Shown here: piece after piece, positions 16,105-25,418 of the stretch | Layout: each line of letters opens with the position of its first letter | Position numbering within the stretch: the stretch's first letter is position 1 | Assembly (NCBI RefSeq): GCF_003412465.1 | Contig: NZ_QTJV01000003.1 | Span: 1 to 64,000, forward strand | Direction of reading: 5' to 3' | Length of the DNA: 64,000 nucleotides | Source: Chitinophaga silvisoli | Lineage (GTDB): Bacteria; Bacteroidota; Bacteroidia; Chitinophagales; Chitinophagaceae | Position numbers and translations under genes: made by a program | Notes under the pieces: model-generated | The model's input: the letters and a program-made list of their open reading frames with translations, nothing else | Told to the model about the DNA's origin: nothing | The model's database searches: none

Positions 16105-16788
16105 TTAAAGGTACCTGCTATCGTTATGGTCGATGATCTTCTGTACACATTGCCATGCTTTCTGATCATCCTGTGCCACGATATTATTCAATAGATTTTT
16201 ATGTAGTTGCTGCGTATTTACAAATGTATCCGTCGTCTTAAACCGCTCCAGGAACTTTGCCTTCAGGTGCATAGCAACCGTTTTATACAAATCCGTCAGG
16301 ATACTGTTATTCGAAGCCTGTGCTATTGCAAGGTGAAACTCAATATCGGCATCAATACAGGCAGCCACATCATTGGCCGCACCATATTCCTTTCTTTTTT
16401 TCAGTGCAGCCTTCATCCGCTCTATATCTTCTTCCGTTCTGTTCAGCGCTGCCTTCTGTGCTATTTTCAGTTCCATCAGTTGCCTTACTTCGTCCAGGTC
16501 TTCAAACTGTGCGCGTTTGAGTCGCTGGGGGAGGGGTTCTGCAATACCGGCCTGCTCTTCCACAAAAGTGCCTAAGCCCTGCTGTACCCTGAGTACCCCA
16601 CTATTGGCCAGGATGCGTACGGCTTCCCGGATGGTGGAGCGACCTACTCCAAACGTCTCCATCAACGCCGGTTCGGTAGGTAATTTTTCTCCTGTTTTAT
16701 AAGTTCCCAGGGAGATCTGCTCCTGTAGGCGCTGTGCAACCTCGTCTGTGAGGCTGTTTCGCCTGATTGGTAAGGATTGTTTATTCAT
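16105..16788 (-). CDS. GntR/FadR-family transcriptional regulator
   Basis: The frame extends to 16890 but the tandem ATGs at 16791 and 16788 are the likely starts, giving about 227 aa. The N-terminal winged helix has the classic GntR pattern (LTDEVAQRLQEQI, GEKLPTEPALMETFGVGRST, REAVRILANSGVL, GLGTFV). The C-terminal FCD domain has DADIEFHLAIAQASNN and LLNNIVAQD, with Asp/His positions for a metal and carboxylate ligand. It is divergent from the TPR gene, with a palindrome between promoter and start that suggests autoregulation. The effector is unknown. Confidence 0.85.
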   Translation of the reverse strand: MNKQSLPIRRNSLTDEVAQRLQEQISLGTYKTGEKLPTEPALMETFGVGRSTIREAVRILANSGVLRVQQGLGTFVEEQAGIAEPLPQRLKRAQFEDLDEVRQLMELKIAQKAALNRTEEDIERMKAALKKRKEYGAANDVAACIDADIEFHLAIAQASNNSILTDLYKTVAMHLKAKFLERFKTTDTFVNTQQLHKNLLNNIVAQDDQKAWQCVQKIIDHNDSRYL

Positions 16789-16791
16789 CAT

Positions 16792-16804
16792 ATCATCTGA
16801 TGAT
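16792..16804. promoter_or_regulatory. Candidate operator ATCATC-T-GATGAT
   Basis: A perfect 6-1-6 inverted repeat just before the GntR start codon and next to its -7 element, where a bound dimer would block transcription. Operator function is inferred from place and symmetry. Confidence 0.4.
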
Positions 16805-16805
16805 T

Positions 16806-16836
16806 CAAAGGTAGTAATTCCTTTTAAATCCTCACA
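16806..16836 (-). promoter_or_regulatory. Probable promoter of the GntR gene
   Basis: On the - strand, TGTG at 16833-16836, 19 bp, then TACCTTTG at 16806-16813. The -7 box is an exact TAnnTTTG; the -33 box matches TTTG at three of four positions. Confidence 0.45.
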
Positions 16837-16848
16837 TCTTTTTTTATT

Positions 16849-16856
16849 TATCTTTG
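16849..16856 (+). promoter_or_regulatory. -7 element (TATCTTTG) for the TPR gene
   Basis: An exact TAnnTTTG box 24 bp before the start codon at 16881; no TTTG is seen at the right -33 distance. Confidence 0.35.
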
Positions 16857-16880
16857 CGCCTCTTGTAATAGATTTGACAG

Positions 16881-17531
16881 ATGAAAGCATTAAACTTATT
16901 TATTCGTTATAGGTTACCACTGGGTATCATTCTTTTGTTGGGCGGGATTGCACTGGGTGCTTCAGTAGGTTGGTGGGAAGCCACAATCGTACTGGTACTG
17001 GCTGTCATCTGCCTGGTTACCCATTTCATGTTTGGCCCTATGCGCCTGGTACAGGAAGCTGTTGAAGCTGGTGATATCGATACTGCTATGGCGATGATGA
17101 ATACCATTAAATTCCCTAAATTGTTATATAAGCCAATTCAGTCTGTTTATTACTTTATGCAGAGTAACCTGGCGATGTATAATAAGGACCTGGACAAGGC
17201 AGAGGCGACTATCCGCCAGAGCATCAAGTCTGGGAGCCCGATGAAGGAGTATGAAGGAATGCAGTATTTCCAGCTGGGTACGATTGCATACCAGAAGAAT
17301 GACCTGAAAGAAGCGGATTCCAACCTGAAGAAAGCGGTAAGAATGGGGCTGCCTGATAAGGAGAATACTGCTGCCGCGCTGCTGACACTGGCATCTATCG
17401 CGATGAGCCGCAGGGATTTTAAGACTGCAAAGGACTTTTTCCGCAGGGCAAAGGCGCAGAAGCCGACTACTGCACAGATCGTCAGTCAGATCAAGGAAAT
17501 GGATAAATATATTTCCCGTATGCCGGGTTGA
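16881..17531 (+). CDS. Membrane-anchored TPR protein
   Basis: 216 aa. Two adjacent transmembrane helices (about residues 12-29 and 33-51) are followed by a cytoplasmic or periplasmic helical repeat domain with TPR-like units (EAVEAGDIDTAMAMM, YNKDLDKAEATIRQSI, FQLGTIAYQKNDLKEADSNLKKAV, LTLASIAMSRRDFKTAKDFFRRA). It is probably a scaffold; no partner is evident. Divergent from the GntR gene and closed by a strong terminator. Confidence 0.75.
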   Translation: MKALNLFIRYRLPLGIILLLGGIALGASVGWWEATIVLVLAVICLVTHFMFGPMRLVQEAVEAGDIDTAMAMMNTIKFPKLLYKPIQSVYYFMQSNLAMYNKDLDKAEATIRQSIKSGSPMKEYEGMQYFQLGTIAYQKNDLKEADSNLKKAVRMGLPDKENTAAALLTLASIAMSRRDFKTAKDFFRRAKAQKPTTAQIVSQIKEMDKYISRMPG

Positions 17532-17547
17532 TCCGGGCTATGGCTAT

Positions 17548-17590
17548 TAAAACAAAAGGGCGCTCCTGTACGGAGCGCCCTTTTGTTTTA
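17548..17590 (+). terminator. Intrinsic terminator after the TPR gene
   Basis: A perfect 19-bp stem (17548-17566 with 17572-17590; core AAAAGGGCGCTCC) with a TGTAC loop and flanking A/T runs, so it can work in both directions. Confidence 0.9.
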
Positions 17591-17670
17591 ATAGGTACAA
17601 TACTTACCGGGCTTACGACAATATTTAATAGCCAATTAAATATTACATTTGCAGGAAATACGAACCCTGC

Positions 17671-18237
17671 ATGTTTCATTTTGACCAGATCTTAGCCATC
17701 ACCTTTACACTCTTTGCTGTAATTGATATTGTTGGTTCTATACCCGTACTTATTTCGATGAAAGAGAAATTGGGGCACATTGATTCGGGCAAGGCGACCC
17801 TTGCTTCCGGTGTGCTGATGATTCTTTTCCTTTTGGTAGGGGAGCCTTTTCTGAAATTATTGAGTGTGGATGTGCATTCATTTGCGGTAGCAGGTTCGAT
17901 TGTGATCTTTGTAATCGGGCTTGAGATGATTCTTGGTGTGGAGTTTTTCAAGAGTGAGAAGGATACGAAAACAGGGAGTTTGATTCCTATTGCATTCCCA
18001 TTGATCGCGGGTTCAGGTACGCTGACTACGATTATGTCACTGAAGGCGAACTTCGACCAGTGGAATATTTTTGCGGGGATTCTTATTAATTTGATTATCA
18101 TTTATATAGTGCTTCGCTCTTTGAGCTTTATAGAGCGGATATTGGGTAAAGCGGGTTTGATGGTGGTTCGTAAGTTCTTTGGGGTGATCCTTTTGGCGAT
18201 CGCAGTGAAGATATTTAAGAGTAATCTTAACCTGTAG
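17671..18237 (+). CDS. MarC-family integral membrane protein
   Basis: 188 aa with about six hydrophobic segments. The FTLFAVIDIVGSIPVLISM start, the central GLEMILGVEFF stretch and SLIPIAFPLIAGSGTLTT are hallmarks of the MarC/YchE/YhgN family. These were once thought linked to multiple-antibiotic resistance, but the transport role is unproven. It lies between the TPR terminator and the tRNA-Arg gene. Confidence 0.88.
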   Translation: MFHFDQILAITFTLFAVIDIVGSIPVLISMKEKLGHIDSGKATLASGVLMILFLLVGEPFLKLLSVDVHSFAVAGSIVIFVIGLEMILGVEFFKSEKDTKTGSLIPIAFPLIAGSGTLTTIMSLKANFDQWNIFAGILINLIIIYIVLRSLSFIERILGKAGLMVVRKFFGVILLAIAVKIFKSNLNL

Positions 18238-18239
18238 TT

Positions 18240-18270
18240 TTTGTAATTGAGATCAAAAACATTAGTTTTG
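18240..18270 (+). promoter_or_regulatory. Promoter of tRNA-Arg(CCG)
   Basis: TTTG at 18240-18243, exactly 19 bp, then TAGTTTTG at 18263-18270: a full match to the Bacteroidota TTTG-N19-TAnnTTTG consensus, 30 bp before the tRNA. Confidence 0.8.
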
Positions 18271-18300
18271 CCTTCCTTGCTCAAAGAGAGAGGGCGTTTT

Positions 18301-18372
18301 GGCCTCGTAGTACAATGGATAGTATAAGAGTTTCCGAAGCTCCAGATACAGGTTCGATTCCTGTCGAGGCTA
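18301..18372 (+). tRNA. tRNA-Arg, anticodon CCG
   Basis: Acceptor GGCCTCG pairs with CGAGGCT (first pair G-U), the anticodon loop is TTCCGAA (CCG, decoding CGG), the T arm is ACAGGTTCGATTCCTGT, and the discriminator is A. The anticodon stem has one A-C mismatch at its outer pair. CCA is not encoded. Confidence 0.93.
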
Positions 18373-18377
18373 CAAAT

Positions 18378-18407
18378 AAGAAGGAACACCATCTGGTGTT
18401 CCTTCTT
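18378..18407 (+). terminator. Intrinsic terminator after tRNA-Arg(CCG)
   Basis: AAGAAGGAACACC pairs perfectly with GGTGTTCCTTCTT around a 4-base loop, five bases after the tRNA. Confidence 0.8.
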
Positions 18408-18623
18408 TAATTTATGATCAATTTAGAAGCTGTTATTGTTGTCAGGTATTAATAGTAACATAAAAATGCATGATAACATAATGAAAGTTATTGTACATTT
18501 TCATGTTACTATTGGAGCCGTCGTTTCTGATTGTCAAATAGTTATATGAGATTGTGTGAATCTGCAGATGTCTCTTTCCGGCCTATTACCAGTTCCAAAT
18601 TTTCCCCCTAGATTTGTGACGTT

Positions 18624-21600
18624 ATGCTTAAGCGACTTATTTGTACCGCAATCCTCGCATTGTACGTACATCTACTTTGGGGACAGAACTACCAATACCA
18701 TACATTCAAAAACATCGCCATCGGGCCGGAAGCAACCACCATCAACGCTTTCGCCCAGGATAGCCTTGGCCTCATGTGGCTGGGTACCAATAACGGCCTC
18801 TATAGCTATGACGGCTTTTCTGTTCAATCGCACCTCGGCAACGACACCTCCCACAAAACCTTCGTATACGATATCATCGTCATCAATAAAGAACTGATGT
18901 GCCTGGCCATGGAGAATGGCATCTTCTTTTACAACTATCAAAAAGATCAATACGAAACCACCCCGGTACAATTCCCTACTGATGTCCGGACCCTGCTCCT
19001 GGAAAACGATCATTTGTGGATCGGCTCTTTCAAAGGCCTCTTTAAATATAACCTTCGCTCCAAAAAACTGGAAAGCGTCGCTTACAAAGGCTTGTCCAAC
19101 CACACCATTTACTCCCTGACCCGCGCCAGCAACGGCGACATCCTGATAGGTACTTACAATGGCCTCTATTGCCTCCCTGCCGATAAATCACAGATCCGCC
19201 AGATCCCATTGTCCGACCCTCATAAACGCAGCAACCTCTTTGTCAACGCACTATTTGAAGATACAAGCCGGAACATGATCTGGATCGGAACTGAAGGAGG
19301 CATCTATTATTACAATTTTCACCTTAACATCGCTGTCAAGTTGCCAATCCTGCAGGATCACTCCATAAAATCACTGACTACGGATAACAGGAATAAGCTC
19401 CTGATCGGAACAGATGCGGGGTTTTATATATACACCCCTGCCACGGAACAATTAGAGCACATTGTACACGATGCCCGGAATAAAGGATCCATCGTCAACA
19501 ATATCATCTGGAGCCTTTTTAGGGATAAGGAGTCCAATGTCTGGCTGGGTACTGACTATGGAATTTCCCTCTTGCAGAATCAGAATAGCCTGCAGGTCAT
19601 CCCTATTTTTGAAATTACCCATGAGAAAGATGGGAACAGGTTTTATAATATTTACAAAGATTCCTATGGAGAATATTGGTTAGGAGGAACGAATGGCATC
19701 ATCCGGTCCAGCTCTCCCGGTGGGCATGAGGTCGTATCTGCCTGGTATAAGATGGGGGATAAGGCGCTGCCAATTTCGCACAACCGCATCAGGGATATCT
19801 TTGAGGATAAGAACAGGAATGTATGGGTGGCGACTGATGGAGGGATTAACAGGTATGACCGGCAGACAAAGGCGTTTGTTAATTATAATATTATTGACAG
19901 CTCCCAGGCCCGTAATGCTAACTGGGCGTATAGTATCCAGGAAGATGATCAGCAGCGGTTGTGGATCGCGACCTACCTGGGAGGAATTTTTGTTGTAGAC
20001 AGGGAGGGCTTGAGCGGGAGAAAGATCGTTGGAGATAGGGACCGGCTTAATGGGAGCACTAATATGGTTGCAGGCAATCCTAATACTGCCCCAATCATAG
20101 CCGTCCGCAACCTCGCCGCCCACAACGGCCTGGCCGGCAATTCCGTCAACCAGCTCACCAGGGACCAACAGGGAAATATCTGGGCACTGATCTACAACAG
20201 GGCCGTACATAAAATCAATCCACATACTTTCAAAGTCGAAACCGTAATGGATGGCTCCACCCATCCATCCTACATGATCGCCGATGATGCAGGCATCATA
20301 TGGATCGGCTGCCAAAGAAGTATCACAAGAATAAAGGACGGCGCAATAAAGACCATTCCATTCAAAGCGGATGAGATCCTAAGCATGGAACAGGTAGAAG
20401 GGAAAATCTGGATCTCCACCAATGAAGGCATCTGGATGATAGACAGGAATACCACACAGGTCCAAAGGTTCAATAGCAGCCAGTCTGCCTTTACATCCAT
20501 GTATTACGACCGCGACCTTCATGAGGTATATATGGGTGGACCAGATGAATTAGGGATTACCTCCGCTGCTATTCAACCTGCTACAGGTGATGGTGCCAGA
20601 TTGTACCCCACTGCTATGTACATCAACGGTAAGTTATCCGGTTCCATCAGGTACAAAGATGAAATCCGGCTGAGCCATGAGCAGAATAACCTGGCTTTTG
20701 CTATCTCAGACCTGAATTATTCCGACCCTGAAGGCACCCGCTATGTATACAGGATCACGCAGATGGATGATGACTGGAATACCTTGCCGCTTAATAATAA
20801 CCTGATCATCTATAACAATCTTAGCTACGGGCATTACACCCTGCTGGTAAGTAAACTGGATGCTTATGGAAAGCCGTACGCGAACCCTTTAAAATTATCC
20901 ATTACCATTATTCCACCCTGGTATTATACCAATCTCGCCAAGGCGATTTATTTCCTGATTGTAGTGGGACTCGTACTCTGGGCGATCAATTTCTTTAGGG
21001 TAAGGCATAACCTGAAAATCGAAAGAATAGAAAAGCAAAAGACGGTTGAACTGACCAACCTGAAGATGAACTTTTTCACGGATATCTCCCATGAGTTGAA
21101 AACACCATTGAGTTTGATCCTGGCCCCAGTAAGCCAGATGATTGCGGAGACCAGGAGTCCGCTGAAAAAGAAACAGCTGGAAGGCATCCAGCAAAATGCG
21201 CTGAAACTCAATGCCCTGATTCATAGGGTGCTGAATTTCAACCGGGCGGATAGTAGTGCACTGTCTGCGCTGGTATTGTCAAAGCTGGAACTGGTAACTT
21301 TCGCCAGGAAGCTGTATGATTCCTTTATTAATAAGCAGGTCACTTTTACATTTAGTTGTAATAGGGAGGAGATGTATATTGATACGGATATTATCAGGAC
21401 GGAGGCGATTATCAGTAACCTGCTATCCAATGCCTGCCGTTATACAGGTGATGGCGGGGCGATACATTTGGACCTCAACAGGAAGAATAATGTAGTTGTT
21501 ATAAAGGTGACAGATACCGGGATTGGTATTCCGGCTGCGGACCTGCCTTATGTGTTTGAGCGGTTTTTTAAGTCTTCGATTACGGCGAAAAATAAAGAGG

Positions 21601-22733
21601 GATCGGGGATTGGGCTTTATTTGGTGAAGAATTATGCGGAGCAGTTGGGGGGATATGTGAATATAGCATCTGTGGAGGGAGAAGGGACTACGGTCACGGT
21701 GACTTTGCCTGTACGGGACAAGGAGGAAAACGCCATTGATCTGAGAGAGGAAGGAGCAAAAAATGATGTAAACAATCAGGAACAAATCCTTATTCATCCA
21801 AATGAAGAGGACGAACACCAAAACCATCACCAATACCTAAACCAGGACGAGGACCAAAACCAGCAATATCACTATCATCAAAACCAAAACCAGGATCAGA
21901 ACGAGCAGCTAAACCTGCAACAGGACGAGGACCAAAAACAAGATCAGTACCAGCACCCTGCCCCGGGCGCAGGCTCCCGCAAAAAAATCCTCATCGTCGA
22001 CGACAACCAGGAAATCACCGAATTCCTCCAACAGGCCCTCACCCCACAATACCACACCCTCACCGCCCACGACGGCAAACAAGGCGAAACCCTCAGCCTT
22101 GAATACCAACCCGACCTCATCATCGTCGATGTTATGATGCCTGTCATGAATGGCCTCGAAATGAGCAAACGCCTCAAAAAACAAGTCAAAACCGCCACTA
22201 TCCCTATTATATTACTAACCGCCAAAGACGACAAAAAAACCGAATTAGACAGCATCGACCTCGGTGCGGATGCCTTCATGTCCAAACCCTTCGACATCTC
22301 CATCCTCCTCTCCAGGATCGAACAACTCCTCAAACGCAAAGAAGACCTGGAAAACCAGCTGAGAATCTCAGCCCTCACTAACCCAAGCGAAGAAAATCCC
22401 CTCTCCCGGGATGAACAATTCCTCTCCGACATCACCCAAATCATAGAGGAAAAAATGGACGACCCACAATTCAACGTCCAGGTACTCAGTGAACTTAGCT
22501 TCACCAACCCGAAACAACTCTACCGGAAAATAAAACAACTTACCAGCCTCACCCCCGTAGAATACATCCGCTCCATCCGGATGAAAAAAGCCGCCTTCCT
22601 CCTCCAAAAGAATAAATTCTCCGTGGCGGAAGTGATGTATATGGTCGGCTTCTCAGAAGCCTCCTATTTCTCCAAATGCTTCCAGGCAGAATTCGGACAA
22701 ACCCCTTCCCAGTTTATAAAGAACAATTCCTAA
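18624..22733 (+). CDS. Hybrid two-component system sensor-regulator (HTCS) of the galactan locus
   Basis: 1369 aa. Signal peptide ~1-20; two-propeller periplasmic sensor of Reg_prop repeats (WLGTNNGLYSYDG, WIGTEGGIYYYN, WLGTDYGISLLQ); Y_Y_Y domain before a transmembrane helix at ~772-795; HisKA with DISHELKTPLS (His823); HATPase with GSGIGLYLVKNYAEQLGG; receiver with phospho-acceptor Asp1169 (IIVDVMMPVMNG) and Lys in MSKPFD; C-terminal AraC helix-turn-helix. One protein thus senses an oligosaccharide and activates transcription. Residues ~1040-1115, between kinase and receiver, form an unusual Gln/Asn/Asp/His-rich low-complexity linker. The genes it controls are probably those from 22895 on. 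Confidence 0.93.
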   Translation: MLKRLICTAILALYVHLLWGQNYQYHTFKNIAIGPEATTINAFAQDSLGLMWLGTNNGLYSYDGFSVQSHLGNDTSHKTFVYDIIVINKELMCLAMENGIFFYNYQKDQYETTPVQFPTDVRTLLLENDHLWIGSFKGLFKYNLRSKKLESVAYKGLSNHTIYSLTRASNGDILIGTYNGLYCLPADKSQIRQIPLSDPHKRSNLFVNALFEDTSRNMIWIGTEGGIYYYNFHLNIAVKLPILQDHSIKSLTTDNRNKLLIGTDAGFYIYTPATEQLEHIVHDARNKGSIVNNIIWSLFRDKESNVWLGTDYGISLLQNQNSLQVIPIFEITHEKDGNRFYNIYKDSYGEYWLGGTNGIIRSSSPGGHEVVSAWYKMGDKALPISHNRIRDIFEDKNRNVWVATDGGINRYDRQTKAFVNYNIIDSSQARNANWAYSIQEDDQQRLWIATYLGGIFVVDREGLSGRKIVGDRDRLNGSTNMVAGNPNTAPIIAVRNLAAHNGLAGNSVNQLTRDQQGNIWALIYNRAVHKINPHTFKVETVMDGSTHPSYMIADDAGIIWIGCQRSITRIKDGAIKTIPFKADEILSMEQVEGKIWISTNEGIWMIDRNTTQVQRFNSSQSAFTSMYYDRDLHEVYMGGPDELGITSAAIQPATGDGARLYPTAMYINGKLSGSIRYKDEIRLSHEQNNLAFAISDLNYSDPEGTRYVYRITQMDDDWNTLPLNNNLIIYNNLSYGHYTLLVSKLDAYGKPYANPLKLSITIIPPWYYTNLAKAIYFLIVVGLVLWAINFFRVRHNLKIERIEKQKTVELTNLKMNFFTDISHELKTPLSLILAPVSQMIAETRSPLKKKQLEGIQQNALKLNALIHRVLNFNRADSSALSALVLSKLELVTFARKLYDSFINKQVTFTFSCNREEMYIDTDIIRTEAIISNLLSNACRYTGDGGAIHLDLNRKNNVVVIKVTDTGIGIPAADLPYVFERFFKSSITAKNKEGSGIGLYLVKNYAEQLGGYVNIASVEGEGTTVTVTLPVRDKEENAIDLREEGAKNDVNNQEQILIHPNEEDEHQNHHQYLNQDEDQNQQYHYHQNQNQDQNEQLNLQQDEDQKQDQYQHPAPGAGSRKKILIVDDNQEITEFLQQALTPQYHTLTAHDGKQGETLSLEYQPDLIIVDVMMPVMNGLEMSKRLKKQVKTATIPIILLTAKDDKKTELDSIDLGADAFMSKPFDISILLSRIEQLLKRKEDLENQLRISALTNPSEENPLSRDEQFLSDITQIIEEKMDDPQFNVQVLSELSFTNPKQLYRKIKQLTSLTPVEYIRSIRMKKAAFLLQKNKFSVAEVMYMVGFSEASYFSKCFQAEFGQTPSQFIKNNS

Positions 22734-22866
22734 GGCTAAATTCATAATCTAATTGTAATTATTATATTATAAATATGAAAATGCAATATATATCCGTCTT
22801 GTCTGAATTTTATCCTATTATGTCCGATATCAACCCCGCTTAAAAACCATTCTTAAATAGCTTCGG

Positions 22867-22889
22867 ACCGTACGAAAAACTGATACGGT
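22867..22889 (+). promoter_or_regulatory. Inverted repeat before the first hydrolase gene
   Basis: ACCGTA at 22867-22872 and TACGGT at 22884-22889 flank 11 bases, six bases before the start codon at 22895. It could be an HTCS-related site or a leader hairpin; low certainty. Confidence 0.25.
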
Positions 22890-22894
22890 TATAT

Positions 22895-25387
22895 ATGTCC
22901 CTAAAGACGATTCCACTCCTTTGCATGTGCTTGTATTTCACAGCCACGTTCGCTCAGCAACCTATCTATGTAGATAAAGCTGGGGTAATGCGCTGGTCAG
23001 ACTCTAAAAAAGAAGCCTCCTTCTACGGGGTCAACTACACCCTCCCATTCGCCCATGCCTACCGTTCAGTCCACGACCATAAGACAGCTATCGACAAGGA
23101 CATCTACCACTTCTCCCGCCTTGGATTCAATGCTTACCGCATCCACATCTGGGATGTTGAAATCACAGACTCCATAGGCCGCTTACAACAAAATGAGCAC
23201 CTCGATCTTCTCGATTACCTGGTCTCCAAGGTCCAACAAAGGGGAATCAGGGTGCTGATCACCTGCATGACCAATTTTGGGAATGGCTACCCGGAAAGGA
23301 ATGAACCCACCGGCGGCTTCTCCTATTTATATGACAAATGTGACGTTCATAAGAATCCCAAAGCCATTGCTGCTCAGGAAACTTATGTCCGCCAACTACT
23401 CAACCATGTCAATCCCTACACCGGCAAAGCGTATAAAAATGATCCTGCCATCGTAGGTTTTGAGATCAATAATGAGCCCTGCCATGTAGAATCTCCTACG
23501 TTGACCAAAAAGTACATCGCTACCATGGTCGCCGCTATCAAATCAACGGGCAATAAAAAGCCGATCTTCTATAATGTCAGTCATAACAGGGACCATGTTC
23601 CTGCTTATTATGCCTCTGATATTCAAGGCACTACCTACCAATGGTACCCCATAGGCCTGGTAGCCGGCCACACCCGCAAAGGGAATTTTCTGCCCTACGT
23701 AGACCAATATAACATCCCTTTCTCCAGCGAAAAAGGATTTGCTTCCAAAGCTAAGGCCATCTACGAATTCGATCCTGCCGACATCACCTATAGTTATATG
23801 TACCCGGCTATGACCCGCACATTCCGTAGCCAGGGATTCCAATGGATCACCCAGTTTGCCTATGACCCCATCGATATTGCAGCTTATAATACCGAGTACC
23901 AGACACACTTCTTAAATCTTGCCTACACTCCCAGGAAGGCCCTCAGCATGAAAATAGCTGCAGCCGTAGCCACAAGCATAAAACGTGGGGAGCAATTTCC
24001 TGCCTACCCGGCTGATACTGCTTTCGGAGACTTCCTGGTGAGTTACCGGCAAGACCTGAGCCTGCTCAACACACCGCAGCAATACTTTTACACTAACAAT
24101 ACCAGTACCCCTCCCGTAGCCCCCGACCAGCTGACTGCTATTGCTGGCTATGGCAACTCGCCTATCGTGAGCTATGAAGGTATCGGTGCTTACTTCCTGG
24201 ACAAACTGGAAAACGGTGTATGGCGATTAGAACTCATGCCCGATGCTATCCAGGTGGCAGATCCCTTCGCCAAACCTTCCCCCGGCAAAGAAGTCGTAAG
24301 CATTGCCTGGAACCAATGGCCTATGCAATTGCAGGTACCTGACCTGGGGAATCATTTTATTATCCGGAGCCTCAATTCTGACAAAAGAGATTCCATCGCC
24401 ACAAAAGGTGTTTTTAATATCAGTCCTGGTGTTTATTTGCTGATGAAAGAAGATACCCGGCGATGGTCTGCTTCTTCTGAATGGGGGCATATTAAACTGG
24501 GCGAGTTCGTGGCACCGCCTGCTCATCTCAAACAATTCACAGTTATACATACGCCTTTAACAGCGGCTGATAGCGGGCAAAATATAACAATCCAGGCAGA
24601 CATTGCCGGACCCGCCTTCCCTGACTCTGTCATCCTGCAAACAGATCATGTCTCTTTCTGGTCCGATCACAATCCATCTGTACGCCTCAAACGCATCCAT
24701 GGCTACACCTGGGAAGGCACCATTCCTGCCGGCCTGATTAAAGGCAGCACCTTGAAATATACAATCACTGTATATAATAACGGCAAAACATATACGTTCC
24801 CTGGTAATCAGGAAGGCGCTCCCCTTGATTGGGATTTTACTGCAGCACATTATTGGGAAACAAGCATCGCTGCCCCGAAAGAGCCTGTTATACTGGGTGG
24901 AGAGCTGGAAAGTTATTCAATGTCTGAGAGTGCTTTTGTGCAGGCTGACATACACAGGGATCAGCCATATAATGCCCCTGTTCAACGATATACCATGCAT
25001 GTAAAAGCAGACAGTGCCCGCTTCTTCTGGCGGAAAAATATCAGCAGGGAAAGATCTTTTCAAAATAAAAACTATCTCTGTGTATATATTCCAACATCCA
25101 CACTTACTGAACTGAATCTTGGATTTATTACCACAGATGGATATACCTATTCACAACGCATTTCAATTTACAAAAATCAGCAAGTATATAAAGTGCCAAT
25201 AGGCACGCTACAACAGGATAGTACCGCGCTATTGCCTCGTCCATATCCTGTTTTCCTGAATCAATATTTCGTACCAAAAACCAACATTGACTTTGACATT
25301 AATCAAATTGAAACATTAAACATTTCCACATCAGACAAGGTGCCGGACAAAGCTTCCATAGACATTGGAGCAATTTGGCTTGAATAA
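22895..25387 (+). CDS. Secreted clan GH-A glycoside hydrolase (GH5-like) with C-terminal beta domains
   Basis: 830 aa with a signal peptide (1-20, TFAQQ). The catalytic (beta/alpha)8 region at ~25-370 shows LGFNAYRIHIWD, GFEINNEP with probable acid/base Glu194, and IYEFDPAD with probable nucleophile Glu291. The remaining ~450 residues look like beta-sandwich modules. The overall pattern is that of cellulase-type GH5-like enzymes, but I cannot assign the family or substrate. It stands between the HTCS and SusC genes, 31 bp before susC, and is likely the first gene of the locus operon, acting on galactan or its side chains. Confidence 0.72.
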   Translation: MSLKTIPLLCMCLYFTATFAQQPIYVDKAGVMRWSDSKKEASFYGVNYTLPFAHAYRSVHDHKTAIDKDIYHFSRLGFNAYRIHIWDVEITDSIGRLQQNEHLDLLDYLVSKVQQRGIRVLITCMTNFGNGYPERNEPTGGFSYLYDKCDVHKNPKAIAAQETYVRQLLNHVNPYTGKAYKNDPAIVGFEINNEPCHVESPTLTKKYIATMVAAIKSTGNKKPIFYNVSHNRDHVPAYYASDIQGTTYQWYPIGLVAGHTRKGNFLPYVDQYNIPFSSEKGFASKAKAIYEFDPADITYSYMYPAMTRTFRSQGFQWITQFAYDPIDIAAYNTEYQTHFLNLAYTPRKALSMKIAAAVATSIKRGEQFPAYPADTAFGDFLVSYRQDLSLLNTPQQYFYTNNTSTPPVAPDQLTAIAGYGNSPIVSYEGIGAYFLDKLENGVWRLELMPDAIQVADPFAKPSPGKEVVSIAWNQWPMQLQVPDLGNHFIIRSLNSDKRDSIATKGVFNISPGVYLLMKEDTRRWSASSEWGHIKLGEFVAPPAHLKQFTVIHTPLTAADSGQNITIQADIAGPAFPDSVILQTDHVSFWSDHNPSVRLKRIHGYTWEGTIPAGLIKGSTLKYTITVYNNGKTYTFPGNQEGAPLDWDFTAAHYWETSIAAPKEPVILGGELESYSMSESAFVQADIHRDQPYNAPVQRYTMHVKADSARFFWRKNISRERSFQNKNYLCVYIPTSTLTELNLGFITTDGYTYSQRISIYKNQQVYKVPIGTLQQDSTALLPRPYPVFLNQYFVPKTNIDFDINQIETLNISTSDKVPDKASIDIGAIWLE

Positions 25388-25418
25388 ACAGATCGTATAA
25401 AATTTTTAATTCCACAAT

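Larger units (their letters stand above)
18238..18623. other. 386-bp region with a tRNA gene and the HTCS upstream region
   Basis: Contains a tRNA-Arg with its promoter and terminator, then about 215 bp of AT-rich sequence before the HTCS start. TAGATTTG at 18609-18616 is an exact -7 match very close to the HTCS ATG, but no matching -33 box is seen. Confidence 0.5.

Noticed and set aside
12061..18372. The two tRNA-Arg genes as attachment sites of a mobile island between them
   Set aside because: The genes in between are ordinary housekeeping functions, no integrase or transposase is present, and no direct repeat of the tRNA ends was seen.
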